A DNA stretch of 51,897 bases from Scytonema tolypothrichoides VB-61278. Its GTDB lineage: Bacteria; Cyanobacteriota; Cyanobacteriia; Cyanobacteriales; Nostocaceae. Position 1 is the stretch's first letter; each line of letters begins with the position of its first letter. Below the pieces are notes generated by a model, which saw nothing but the letters and a program-made list of their open reading frames with translations, did no database searches and had not been told where the DNA came from. Positions 9,384 through 18,190 of the stretch are shown one piece after another. The position numbers and the translations under genes were made by a program. Where the stretch lies: assembly GCF_000828085.3 (NCBI RefSeq), contig NZ_JXCA02000024.1, positions 288,456 through 340,352 of the forward strand, read 5' to 3'.

Positions 9384-9940
9384 CGGTTCATTCCCAAGGT
9401 TTCTTAAAGAATAAACTGGGGTAGATAAGCGCCACCGTGATACTGTTAGCGGGCAATATATATTGTGGTTAGTTTATGTACTAGCCCTTCGGCTCAGCTC
9501 AGGGTAAACCCGTACATAAAACCTACTCAAATCTATCTATGAGGCTTGATCCGGCTTTACTTCCTGCTTCCACCAAGGAAGTCGGGTCCACGCCAGTCCC
9601 CTGGCGTGGGGGGAACCCTCCGAAGCTTTGAGTCTCCGGAGGAGACGCTGCGCGAACGGAGGAAACCTCCGCTCAAACTTCTCTCCGCACGGGGCTGGCT
9701 CTTCTTGTGAGGGGTTGGGATGAGACCAGAACTTTCTCGTGCTACAAACTGACCGCAATAACGCCGCCAATATGTAGTCATCGTGGACATAGTAGACATC
9801 GAAAAAAAACAGTCGTTCATTCAGATACAACTAGTGCCTTGATAATTGCTTTCATTATTTTCGATCTTTGTACTGCTTTATCCGGTAAAATCAGGCAAAT
9901 TACTGAGTTTTTATCCAGCCATCCCTATAAAGTATCTTAG
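9384..9940. other. Repeat-rich spacer without a convincing gene
   Basis: Holds a copy of the 30-base palindromic repeat (9482-9511) set in the middle of the palindrome TTTATGTAC/GTACATAAA. At 9540-9720 there is a GC-rich stretch of nested palindromes (CCAGTCCCCTGGCG, AGTCTCCGGAGGAGACG, GGAGGAAACCTCC). Reading frames across it on both strands show no protein-like composition. The last bases (9927-9940) match the natF leader. Confidence 0.6.
9482..9511 (-). repeat. 30-base palindromic repeat, copy 1
   Basis: Same sequence family as 37535-37564 and 42702-42731: GGGTT(T/C)ACCCTGAGC, then (G/T)GAGCCGAAGGG and (T/C)TA, here in reverse. The flanking bases are GTAC on both sides (9478-9481 and 9512-9515), as if inserted at the centre of a TTTATGTACATAAA palindrome with a 4-base duplication. 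Confidence 0.75.
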
Positions 9941-10090
9941 AAGGTGTTTATAAAATAAATCTTAAACAGTTAAGCAACGATGATTACGGGCTAATCGACG
10001 TAACATTAAATGCGTCATAGCTGCACATATCATGCTTTCACTTGTTTGGGGGAGATATTCGTAATCCTTACTCAGTCGGCGATAACGACA
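9941..10090 (-). pseudogene. Transposase C-terminal remnant (IS5-like)
   Basis: The minus strand reads a stretch beginning YRRLSKDYEYLP, continuing QTSESMICAAMTHLMLRRLA, which is the typical C-terminus of DDE transposases of the IS5 group found in cyanobacteria. Only about 40 codons remain, and the catalytic residues are gone. It is bounded on both sides by sequence matching natF (left 9927-9940, right from 10091), so it appears to be what is left of an insertion in a second natF copy. Confidence 0.7.
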
Positions 10091-10265
10091 TCTTTTCACT
10101 GAGTGCTTGTGCTGGAAAGCTTGGAGGAAGTGGTGGAAGTCTGTTGTATACAATCAAAAGCCGTGGTAAGCTCATCTGTGGTGTCAGCGGACAATTGCCA
10201 GGATTTAGCTATGTTAAGTCTAACCGGGAATACGCAGGGCTGGATGTGGATATTTGTCGGGCGTT
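10091..10265 (+). pseudogene. natF fragment (amino-acid-binding protein, codons about 17-70)
   Basis: Aligns closely, codon for codon, with natF from base 15103 on, including CAG, GGSGGSLL, IKSRGKLICGVSGQLPGFSY and GLDVD. It lacks the start and signal peptide and stops where natF continues into AIAAAIF. Several substitutions (a Tyr for Asp in SLLDTIK, an Arg for Gly in KSNGEY) show it is not a recent copy. The 5' side is the transposase remnant; the 3' side is a HAD hydrolase tail. Confidence 0.85.
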
Positions 10266-10508
10266 AAGCTAGCTGCGCCTCCGGCAATCGCTCCCATCGC
10301 AAAAATTGGCATCCCCTCTGAAAAAATTCTACACGTTGCTTGTAGTGTTTACCATGACATTGTTCCGGCAAATTCCCTTGGGTTATCTACAGTTTGGGTG
10401 AATCGTAGATTAGGACAAGATGGTTCGGGGGCTGCTTTACCTGCTCAAGGGAAGCCAGATTTAGAAGTGCCAGATTTGAAAAGTTTGGCTGCAAAAATTA
10501 ATTTTTGA
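10266..10508 (+). pseudogene. HAD-family hydrolase, C-terminal remnant
   Basis: The frame reads GIPSEKILHVACSVYHDIVPA and continues with LGLSTVWVNRR, the typical motif III/IV end of type II haloacid dehalogenase-like hydrolases, including the HD-P-A-LGL-T-W-NRR pattern. The N-terminal nucleophile motif DxDxT is absent, and the frame joins directly to the natF fragment, so this is a truncated gene rather than a complete enzyme. Confidence 0.7.
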
Positions 10509-10581
10509 AATGCCATCATCGGTTTCACGTGTTTGCATTAAACACTCTTCAAAAACTCAACCACATACAGCGTTACAGTAA

Positions 10582-11505
10582 ATGTCTCACCCAATTAATC
10601 GTCTCATCAAGTTTAGCCAAGATTTATTTGTTGTTTGGGTATTAATTGGTGCTGCTTGGGGTTATTTTTTCCCAAAAATTGCTGCAAGTGGTAGTGGTAA
10701 CATTTCAACAGCACTGGCAGTAGTGATGTTAGGAATGGGTTTAACAATCACTATGCAGCAATTACAAGGTTTACGAAATGCTGGTACGACCTTAATATTG
10801 GGGGTTTTGCTACAGTTTACTATCATGCCACTCATGGGATGGTTTGCTGCAACAGTTTTTAAATTACCACCAATGTTGGCATTGGGAGTGATTCTTGTTG
10901 GTGCAAGTCCTGGAGGAACAGCTTCTAATGTAGTTACTTTTTTAGCTCGTGGTGATGTACCTTTATCTGTAGCTTTAACAACTGCTTCTACACTAATCAG
11001 CCCAATTATTACACCTCTTTGGATTTGGTTTCTAGCCTCAACTTGGATTGATATAAAACCATTATCATTAATTATGACGACAATCCAAATTGTATTATTA
11101 CCTGTATTGTTGGGAATAGGAATTCGACGCTTTTGGACTCCTAGTAATTTTGTGATGGAAGGAATACTACCCTTAGTTTCCATGTCGGCGATCGCTTGGA
11201 TTATTGGTACGATTGTGGGCTTAAATCGTGATAAGTTATTCATCACACCAATAGTCATCCTAGCGGTCATTTTACATAATCTTTTAGGGTTAATCTTGGG
11301 TTATATCGGCGCAGCTATTACAGGTAAATCAACAGCTATTTGCCGTACAATTTCAATAGAAGTGGGAATGCAAAATTCTGGTTTAGCTGTAGCATTAGCG
11401 CTCGCGCATTTTGAACCAGTAGCAGCGATCCCAGGAGCTATATTTAGCGTATGTCACAATCTTACAGGTTCCCTAATAGCTGCAATTTGGCGTAAAAATT
11501 CATAA
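10582..11505 (+). CDS. BASS-family sodium/organic anion symporter
   Basis: 307 residues of almost continuous membrane helices (about nine to ten), matching the bile acid:Na+ symporter family. The conserved core GASPGGTASN (about 112-121) and a later EVGMQNSGLA segment (about 257-266) are the Na+-site regions of this fold. Bacterial and plastid members carry pyruvate, pantothenate or other carboxylates; the substrate cannot be told here. It stands alone between the pseudogene cluster and a long spacer, with no recognisable Shine-Dalgarno sequence. Confidence 0.88.
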   Translation: MSHPINRLIKFSQDLFVVWVLIGAAWGYFFPKIAASGSGNISTALAVVMLGMGLTITMQQLQGLRNAGTTLILGVLLQFTIMPLMGWFAATVFKLPPMLALGVILVGASPGGTASNVVTFLARGDVPLSVALTTASTLISPIITPLWIWFLASTWIDIKPLSLIMTTIQIVLLPVLLGIGIRRFWTPSNFVMEGILPLVSMSAIAWIIGTIVGLNRDKLFITPIVILAVILHNLLGLILGYIGAAITGKSTAICRTISIEVGMQNSGLAVALALAHFEPVAAIPGAIFSVCHNLTGSLIAAIWRKNS

Positions 11506-12388
11506 AGATATTGAGCGTATCTCCTCTACCAGATACTGGGCTTTAGCCCTCGCTTGCGTGCGCAAGGCGCTTACGGAGTAAAGCGCAGCTCAAACTTCTC
11601 GCAAAATCTAAAATCCAAAATTGTCTGACTGCTTTTTTAATCATTTTCAATCATTTGGCAAACAATAAAGTATCTTAGTCTTTATTGAGCAGAGGAGAAA
11701 ATTGGTAAATTGGAAATTCCGGCGTTGACAAGTTCGTTAGCGATACCATATTCTGTACCGTCCCTTTGAATGCTGTTCTTTTGTTATATGCAGATATCAA
11801 TATTTTTGTCAACTATGTGTGCTAGATTTAGATGCCTTAGCCCTGATTACCAAACGAGTGATCAATAATATTTGTTACTACTTACTAGTAGTCATTGGCG
11901 CAAATGCACCCACCATTATATAGCTAAGATATTAGTCTTCTTTTACGTTAAGTTAACCAGTCAAAATAATAGTTTGCTCACTTACGCAACGCGGTATTAA
12001 TCCAAGTTTTTAGTTATCAAAAAACACCTCAAACTCAGTACTCATTTCCCAAATATTACATTTTTTAGTCATGAAGAACACAAAATGTATTTGTATGATA
12101 AATTTTTTTGTGTCAAGCAACTAGGGGTGTAAGGGGGTAAGGGTATAGGGGTGTAGGGGTAATTAGTGGGGGCACCAAACCCGCCAGCAGTTAGGACCAC
12201 TAAATCTCTGATTTAGTGGGGGCTTGTACCCCTTTCGGTTTTATGGTCCAGGGTGTAAGGACTTGTTGAATTTACGAGAAAAATTTTCTTCCCCCCTACA
12301 CCCTTACACCCCTACTTGGTCAGTAGCTAGCAACTTACATTATTAGTGTGAGACAGTTGCCTACAAAAGTTTTACACAAGGTGAAAAA
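11506..12388. other. Long spacer with natF-leader copy and inverted GGGTGTAAGGG-type repeats
   Basis: No gene seen. It holds palindromic repeat sequence at 11530-11600, the duplicated natF leader (11652-11710), and a G-rich stretch built from GGGGTGTA/GGGTAAGGG units at 12123-12159. A C-rich complement of it lies at 12291-12315, and between them is a 9-bp hairpin (CACTAAATC 12198-12206, GATTTAGTG 12210-12218). The decarboxylase promoter should lie in the last part; I cannot pick one with confidence. Confidence 0.6.
11652..11710 (+). repeat. Duplicate of the natF 5' leader
   Basis: 59 bases identical to 14997-15055 except one base (GAGGAG against GAGGAA). It includes the AATAAAG/CTTTATT hairpin and the GAGG ribosome binding site, and ends at the AAAT just before where the natF start would be completed. 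No reading frame follows it. Confidence 0.9.
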
Positions 12389-14788
12389 ATGAGCAACCAA
12401 AACTCTCAAAACAATGGTTTAGGCAAAAAGAATAATGGAATTAACAGATTCTTCAAATTTGGAGAAGTACCCCATCTTGAAGGTCTGGGAACTCGTTCAC
12501 TTGAGGCATGGTTTTTAGGAACAAAAGCAGAAAATGCCGATGAACTTGAGAGTTTAGTTGTAGAAGCGATTCGCGACCACGCATTTTGGCGTCGAAATTT
12601 TCATCCTGGCGATCCAACTAACGTTACCGAACAAATTAAGCGACAACAAGATTATGCAGAGGCAATTGATACTCTCAAGGAGAGTTACCGCTCATTGCTA
12701 GCGTTTTTAAAGAAGTCCGTACCATTCTTCAGTATGCGCTATCAAGGGCACATGAACTGGGATACAACGATGCCATCTATCCTAGGTTATTTTGCGGCGA
12801 TGCTGTACAACCCCAACAATGTGGCTTTTGAAGGGTCAACGGCAACAACGCTTTTGGAAATTTTGGTAGGAGATGACCTTTGCCGAATGCTAGGATACAG
12901 CATACCGGATGAAGCAGAAATCGAAAAAGGAGCTATTCGTCCTTGGGGACACATCACCTGTGGGGGAACTGTTGCCAACATTGAGGCTATTTGGGCGGCG
13001 AGAAACTTGAAATTCTATCCCCTCGCCTTACAAGCCGCTTTGCAAAATGAAGCCTCACTTGTAGCTGCAAAAGACATCGAAATTTCCCTACCTACTGGTG
13101 GATCAAAACCTCTGATTGAACTCGACACTTGGTCAGTACTCAACCTCAAAGGTGATGATATCCTGGCATTACCGACTCGTCTGTATAAGGAGTATGGGAT
13201 TAAGAGCGAAACCTTAACAGAAGTTTTATCTAAGTATTCACTGCAAAACCTGGGAATGCCAGAGTTTTCACGCCGCTTTCTGGGCGACATCAACTCGCCT
13301 GTGTTTTTAGTGCCAGCAACAAAACACTACTCATTTCCAAAAGCAGCCGCCTTGCTAGGAATTGGAGCATCAAATCTGATTGACGTTCCTGTGGATGAAG
13401 ATGCTAGGAGCAGTCTCACTGAAATCAAAAAGATTCTCCAAAACTGCCTGCGAGAGCGCAAACCAGTCTACACAGTCGTTTGTGTCATCGGAAGCACGGA
13501 AGAAAGCGCAACAGACCCCCTGAGGGATGTTCTTGAATTGCGAGAGGAACTACGTTCCCAAGGGCTAGAATTTACTGTTCACGCTGATGCGGCTTGGGGC
13601 GGTTATTTTGCCACCCTGCTGCGCGAAGATGAAACTAACAACAGATTAGAACTCATCAAAGCAAAAGAAGAACTCGTCCCTGAGATTGGATTAAGTTCGT
13701 ATGTCAACGCACAGTTCCAAGTTCTAGGAAATGCTGATTCGATAACGGTAGACCCTCATAAATCAGGCTATATTCCATACCCAGCTGGGGCGCTGTGCTA
13801 TCGCAATTCAGCAATGCGGGATTTGTTGACGTTCGCTGCTCCCTACATGTACCACGGTGAAGCAGAACCTACAGTTGGTATTTATGGCTTGGAGGGGTCA
13901 AAGCCAGGAGCAGCAGCAGCTTCTGTATATCTCAGCCATAAGGTAATTCGCCCCACAAAGAGTGGATACGGCAAAATTATCGGTAAGTCTCTGTTCAATT
14001 GTAAGAAACTTTATGCGCGGCTTCTATGTATGGCGCGTCCGGAAGACCGTTTCACAATTGTTCCTGTTCCGAGACTTCCCGCAGAAATTTCACGAACTGA
14101 AGTAGAACAACAGATTCAATTCATTCGCGACAGAATTGATAAGGCAAGTAACAATGAACTCTTGGCTGATAAAGAAGCCATGCAACTACTTTCAGAAATT
14201 GGTCCAGACCAAAATATCATCACCTACGCATTTAATTTCAAAAATCCCGACGGTTCGCTCAATACAGATTTAACTTTGGCAAACCGTCTCAATAGAGCGA
14301 TCTATGAGAAACTCAGCATTGACCCAGGAGAGGATATCTACGGTTATAAGCTGATCGTCAGTACCACAGATTTTGATGCTGCTCATTACGGTGAAGTTTT
14401 CATCGAACACTATAAGCAGCGTCTACTAGGAGTCTCTGGAGCATCAGGCTCTTCTATCACTGTACTGCGTTCTACAGTACTCGATCCGTGGCTTGCGGAA
14501 ACATCAAAGGGTTCTTTTCTTGATGTTCTCGAACATGAGTTCCGTCAGGCGGTTTCTGATTCTCTGTTCCGAGATGCGCTGCTTCAGGTATTTGAAGATG
14601 TTGATAAGAATAAAGATGGAGTTTTGGAAGTATCTGAAATTGAGATAAAATTCAAATCTTTGGGTTATAAAGACGAGGACATCAGTATGTTCTGGAATAT
14701 GAGCGATATTAACAAAGATAGTACCTTGTCGATGGAGGAATTTATCCAGCACTTCTCGCAATTTTTAGTCATGTCGTCTCGGGGTTAA
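12389..14788 (+). CDS. PLP-dependent group II decarboxylase with C-terminal EF-hand pair
   Basis: 799 residues. A fold type I PLP enzyme related to aromatic amino acid/glutamate/tyrosine decarboxylases: CGGTVANIEA (about 192-201, cofactor phosphate region), HADAAWGG with Asp400 holding the pyridine nitrogen, and DPHKSG with the Schiff-base Lys458. Residues about 720-799 add two EF-hand loops, DKNKDGVLEVSE (739-750) and DINKDSTLSMEE (773-784), each with acidic or Asn ligands at 1, 3, 5 and Glu at 12. Known decarboxylases of this group end without a Ca2+-binding module, so calcium control or Ca2+-dependent assembly is a fair inference. The substrate is unknown. No adjacent amine/amino-acid antiporter of the acid-resistance type is present. 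Confidence 0.9.
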   Translation: MSNQNSQNNGLGKKNNGINRFFKFGEVPHLEGLGTRSLEAWFLGTKAENADELESLVVEAIRDHAFWRRNFHPGDPTNVTEQIKRQQDYAEAIDTLKESYRSLLAFLKKSVPFFSMRYQGHMNWDTTMPSILGYFAAMLYNPNNVAFEGSTATTLLEILVGDDLCRMLGYSIPDEAEIEKGAIRPWGHITCGGTVANIEAIWAARNLKFYPLALQAALQNEASLVAAKDIEISLPTGGSKPLIELDTWSVLNLKGDDILALPTRLYKEYGIKSETLTEVLSKYSLQNLGMPEFSRRFLGDINSPVFLVPATKHYSFPKAAALLGIGASNLIDVPVDEDARSSLTEIKKILQNCLRERKPVYTVVCVIGSTEESATDPLRDVLELREELRSQGLEFTVHADAAWGGYFATLLREDETNNRLELIKAKEELVPEIGLSSYVNAQFQVLGNADSITVDPHKSGYIPYPAGALCYRNSAMRDLLTFAAPYMYHGEAEPTVGIYGLEGSKPGAAAASVYLSHKVIRPTKSGYGKIIGKSLFNCKKLYARLLCMARPEDRFTIVPVPRLPAEISRTEVEQQIQFIRDRIDKASNNELLADKEAMQLLSEIGPDQNIITYAFNFKNPDGSLNTDLTLANRLNRAIYEKLSIDPGEDIYGYKLIVSTTDFDAAHYGEVFIEHYKQRLLGVSGASGSSITVLRSTVLDPWLAETSKGSFLDVLEHEFRQAVSDSLFRDALLQVFEDVDKNKDGVLEVSEIEIKFKSLGYKDEDISMFWNMSDINKDSTLSMEEFIQHFSQFLVMSSRG

Positions 14789-15053
14789 TTGTGCTATATA
14801 ACGCTCTCACCACTTAATATAATGCGATTAATCATTTAGACGTCAGACCCAGTACCGGGTGCTCCGCTGCACCTGGTGCTGTCTTAATGATAAGTCTTTA
14901 AGTGGACATGATATGACATGGTCATTAGGCACTAGCCACAGAGAGCCTACGTAGCTTGCTCTAACATTTTTAGTATAAACTGCTCACCTTTGCAACCATT
15001 TGGCAAACAATAAAGTATCTTAGTCTTTATTGAGCAGAGGAAAAAATTGGTAA
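14789..15053. promoter_or_regulatory. natF upstream region and leader hairpin
   Basis: Spacer between the decarboxylase and natF. The natF leader has a perfect hairpin, AATAAAG (15009-15015) and CTTTATT (15025-15031), then GAGG (15037-15040) 13 bases before the ATG. The same leader is duplicated at 11652-11710. I did not find a GTA-N8-TAC NtcA site. Confidence 0.5.
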
Positions 15054-16097
15054 ATGTTGAAGCTCAAACGGGGGTTATTACTGCTAGCTACTTTACCTCT
15101 AGTCTTTTCATTGAATGCTTGTGCTGGACAAATAGGAGGAAGTGGTGGAAGTCTGTTGGATACAATAAAAAGCCGTGGTAAGCTTATCTGCGGTGTCAGC
15201 GGACAATTGCCGGGATTTAGCTATGTTAAGTCTAACGGTGAATATGCAGGGCTGGATGTGGATGTTTGTCGGGCGATCGCCGCAGCAATTTTTAATGACC
15301 CCAACAAAGTAGAGTTCCGCAACTTAAACTCCAAAGAACGTTTTACAGCCTTGCAAACCGGCGAAGTAGACATCCTCAGCCGAAATACCACTTGGAGTAT
15401 GAGCCGAGACACCTCTGTAGGTATAAAATTTGCTGCCGTGGTATTTTACGACGGTCAAGGCATAATGGTGAAAAAAAATAGTGGTATTCAGAAGCTAGAA
15501 GACCTCAAGGGCAAATCTGTCTGTATTGGGACAGGAACCACCAACGAGCAAAACCTGACAGACCAAATGCGGCAACGTGGTGTTAACTATAAGCCTCTAG
15601 TTTTTGAAGATGCTAACACGGTTTTTGCCACCTACGAACAAGGTCGCTGCGAAGGCGTCACTGCAGACCGTTCTCAACTCGTTTCTCGTCGCACCACCTT
15701 ATCTAAACCGGATGACCATGTTGTTTTAGATACTGTGCTATCAAAAGAACCTCTTGCACCTGCTGTAGTCAATGGAGATTCTAAGTGGTTGGATATGGTG
15801 AGATGGACAATTTTTGCTCTTGTCAATGCTGAAGAACTGGGAGTCAACTCCCAAAATGTTGATCAACAAGCAAACAGTAATAACCCAGAAGTTAAGCGCT
15901 TGCTAGGTACAGAAGGTAACCTCGGTAAAGGGATGGGTTTAACAAACGACTTCGTCGTTCATATTATCAAAAATGTCGGCAATTATGGTGAAATTTACGA
16001 GCGTAATTTAGGGAAAAACTCTGAGTTAAAACTAGAACGTGGTCCCAACAAACTTTGGAATCAAGGTGGTATTCTTTACGCTCCCCCCTTCCGATAA
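15054..16097 (+). CDS. natF: Amino-acid ABC transporter substrate-binding lipoprotein NatF
   Basis: 347 residues. Signal peptide with lipobox LNAC (Cys23), then a type II periplasmic binding fold of the AapJ/BztA family: SRGKLICGVSGQLPGFSY, GLDVDVCRAIAAAIF, SRNTTWSMSRD, and GKSVCIGTGTTNEQN. It should capture amino acids (in Anabaena the N-I system takes neutral and acidic ones) and hand them to NatG/NatH. It is the first gene of natF-natG-natH-bgtA, the same order as Anabaena PCC 7120. A degenerate second copy lies at 10091-10265. A 127-base STRR-rich spacer separates it from natG. Confidence 0.93.
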   Translation: MLKLKRGLLLLATLPLVFSLNACAGQIGGSGGSLLDTIKSRGKLICGVSGQLPGFSYVKSNGEYAGLDVDVCRAIAAAIFNDPNKVEFRNLNSKERFTALQTGEVDILSRNTTWSMSRDTSVGIKFAAVVFYDGQGIMVKKNSGIQKLEDLKGKSVCIGTGTTNEQNLTDQMRQRGVNYKPLVFEDANTVFATYEQGRCEGVTADRSQLVSRRTTLSKPDDHVVLDTVLSKEPLAPAVVNGDSKWLDMVRWTIFALVNAEELGVNSQNVDQQANSNNPEVKRLLGTEGNLGKGMGLTNDFVVHIIKNVGNYGEIYERNLGKNSELKLERGPNKLWNQGGILYAPPFR

Positions 16098-16229
16098 CAA
16101 TTCAAAATTCAAAATTCAACATTCAAAAGTATTCTATTTTATGACCAATGACTAATGACAAATAACCAATGACTAATGACCAATGACTAATGACCAATGA
16201 CCAATGACTAATGACTAATGACCAATGAC
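16098..16229. repeat. STRR array between natF and natG
   Basis: Starts with three ATTCAAA-type units and continues with about a dozen heptamers of the form ATGAC(C/T)A, some drifting. The natG ATG (16225) is supplied by the last unit, so the array occupies the space where a ribosome binding site should be. Confidence 0.9.
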
Positions 16230-17145
16230 TACTCCAATTTGGCGCAACCGAAAGTTTTTTCCTATTCTCGGTCAGGTAATAGCTGCATTTATAGTTGCCA
16301 TCGTCGTGATGATACTATGGCACAACCTAATATACAATCTCCAGCGACTAGGTCTCCAACTAGGATTTGATTTTCTACAATTCCAAGCATCTTTTGATAT
16401 TGGTGAAACGCCCATTCCTTATAAGCCTTCTGACTCCTACAGCCGTGCTTTATTAGTTGGATTGGTAAACTCCTTGCGAGTTATAGTTTTTGGCATCATT
16501 CTGGCAACAATTATTGGCCTTACCGTGGGAGTGGCGCGGCTATCAGATAATTGGTTAGTGCGTCAGCTAGCTTTAGTGTATGTCGAAACCTTACGCAACA
16601 CACCGTTACTTCTGCAATTGTTCTTTTGGTACTTTGCCGTTTTTCTCAGTTTGCCAAAAACAGAAAATCAAATTTCTCTACTTGGCTTTATAAATATTAA
16701 CAATCGAGGAGTTACCCTTCCTTTTGGAATAGAACTCTCTTCTGAATTATCAACACTCATTTTAGGACTAACGCTGTACACTGGTGCCTTCATCGCCGAA
16801 ATTGTTAGAGCTGGAATTTTATCAGTTCCTAAAGGACAATGGGAAGCAGCACGGGCGTTAGGTTTCAAACCGCTTCTCATTTTACGGCTAGTGATTTTTC
16901 CCCAAGCTTTGCGGCTGATTATTCCACCATTGAGCAGTCAGTATCTTAACTTAGCGAAGAATTCTAGTTTAGCAATTGCGATCGGTTATCCTGATATTTA
17001 CTTTGTCGCCTCCACAACTTTTAACCAAACAGGTCGATCTGTAGAAGTTATTCTGTTAATTATGGTTACCTATCTGACCATTAGCCTGACCATCTCTTTA
17101 GGGATGAATTTGTTAAACCGTAGCGTGCAACTCAAGGAAAGATGA
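16225..17145 (+). CDS. natG: Amino-acid ABC transporter permease NatG
   Basis: 306 residues, HisM/AapQ type. Membrane helix at about 15-35, then a periplasmic segment, then the five-helix permease core; TLRNTPLLLQLFFWYF is the family's early signature. The EAA loop EAARALGFKPLL with a following PQALR is at about 208-228 and docks onto the ATPase. The sequence starts MTTPIWRNRKFF, and the ATG falls in an STRR unit. natH follows after a 10-base gap. Partner of NatF, NatH and BgtA. Confidence 0.92.
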   Translation: MTTPIWRNRKFFPILGQVIAAFIVAIVVMILWHNLIYNLQRLGLQLGFDFLQFQASFDIGETPIPYKPSDSYSRALLVGLVNSLRVIVFGIILATIIGLTVGVARLSDNWLVRQLALVYVETLRNTPLLLQLFFWYFAVFLSLPKTENQISLLGFININNRGVTLPFGIELSSELSTLILGLTLYTGAFIAEIVRAGILSVPKGQWEAARALGFKPLLILRLVIFPQALRLIIPPLSSQYLNLAKNSSLAIAIGYPDIYFVASTTFNQTGRSVEVILLIMVTYLTISLTISLGMNLLNRSVQLKER

Positions 17146-17155
17146 GTTTTTTCAA

Positions 17156-18190
17156 ATGAGTTCTTTTAAAAGTCAAAAACCTACTATCCTACAATGGCTA
17201 CAGAAAAATCTGTTTAATAACTGGTACAACAGTATTCTCACTGTTGTCTGTCTCTGGTTGCTCTTTTTTGGTATCAAAGGTATTCTGACTTGGGTATTGA
17301 CTCAAGCAAAATGGCAAGTCATTACAGCCAACTTATCTTTATTTTTTGTTGGTCGTTTCCCACAACAACTTTACTGGCGATTGTGGCTAGCACTGTTGAT
17401 TATCCTCGGTCTTGTTGGCTTGTCATGGGGAACTTTTACGAAACGCTTACCCCGTCAAATGAACAGTTGGTTACCACTAGGCTGGGCGCTTTCGTTTCCA
17501 CTTATTCTATGGCTAATTGGGGGAGGCTTTGGACTGCAACCAGTAGAAAGCAACTTGTGGAATGGTTTGCTGCTGACTTTGGTGATGGCGGTGATTAGTA
17601 TTGTTCTTTCTTTTCCCTTGGGTGTTTTATTAGCATTAGGACGTCAAAGTCAGCTACCTGTTGTGCGTTGGTTTAGTATCCTCTACATTGAAATTATCCG
17701 AGGACTGCCACTGATTGGAGTTTTGTTCTTTGCTCAAGTGATGTTATCGTTGTTCTTACCAGTAGAATACCGTTTAGATAGAGTTCTCAGGGGAATTGCT
17801 GGTTTAATTTTCTTTAGTGCCGCTTATTTAGCAGAAAATGTACGCGGTGGTCTTCAATCAATTCCACGCGGACAAATTGAAGCTGCCAAAGTACTGGGAT
17901 TTAATGCTCCTTTAACAGTACTACTCATTGTTCTTCCCCAAGCCCTACGTGCTGTTATCCCAGCCCTTGTTGGTCAATTTATCGGTTTGTTTAAAGATAC
18001 TTCCTTATTATCAATTGTTGGATTATTGGAATTAACAGGAATTTCTCGTGCTATCCTGGCTCAACCTCAATTTATTGCTCGCTATGCAGAAGTCTATTTA
18101 TTCATTGCATTTATTTATTGGGTCTTTTGCTATTCTATGTCCCTAGCTTCTCGACGCCTAGAAAAAGAATTGGGTGTAGGTCAACGGTAA
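17156..18190 (+). CDS. natH: Amino-acid ABC transporter permease NatH
   Basis: 344 residues. Extra N-terminal helices (about 30-50, 55-70, 75-95, 108-125) precede the permease core, as in AapM/BztC-like proteins. It has IEIIRGLPLIGVLFFAQ and the EAA loop EAAKVLGFNAPL with LPQALR. The start codon lies 10 bases after the natG stop, so the two are cotranscribed. It forms the second half of the heteromeric membrane channel of the N-I uptake system. Confidence 0.92.
   Translation: MSSFKSQKPTILQWLQKNLFNNWYNSILTVVCLWLLFFGIKGILTWVLTQAKWQVITANLSLFFVGRFPQQLYWRLWLALLIILGLVGLSWGTFTKRLPRQMNSWLPLGWALSFPLILWLIGGGFGLQPVESNLWNGLLLTLVMAVISIVLSFPLGVLLALGRQSQLPVVRWFSILYIEIIRGLPLIGVLFFAQVMLSLFLPVEYRLDRVLRGIAGLIFFSAAYLAENVRGGLQSIPRGQIEAAKVLGFNAPLTVLLIVLPQALRAVIPALVGQFIGLFKDTSLLSIVGLLELTGISRAILAQPQFIARYAEVYLFIAFIYWVFCYSMSLASRRLEKELGVGQR

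Noticed and set aside
9537-9830. Overlapping frames of 87-97 codons on the minus strand
   Set aside because: They run through palindromic repeats, two frames overlap almost fully, and the composition is not protein-like.
10662-11270. 202-codon minus-strand frame
   Set aside because: It is antisense to the BASS transporter, whose plus-strand product shows clear family motifs.
16138-16229. Regular repeats that could suggest a CRISPR array
   Set aside because: Units are seven bases with no spacers; these are STRRs.
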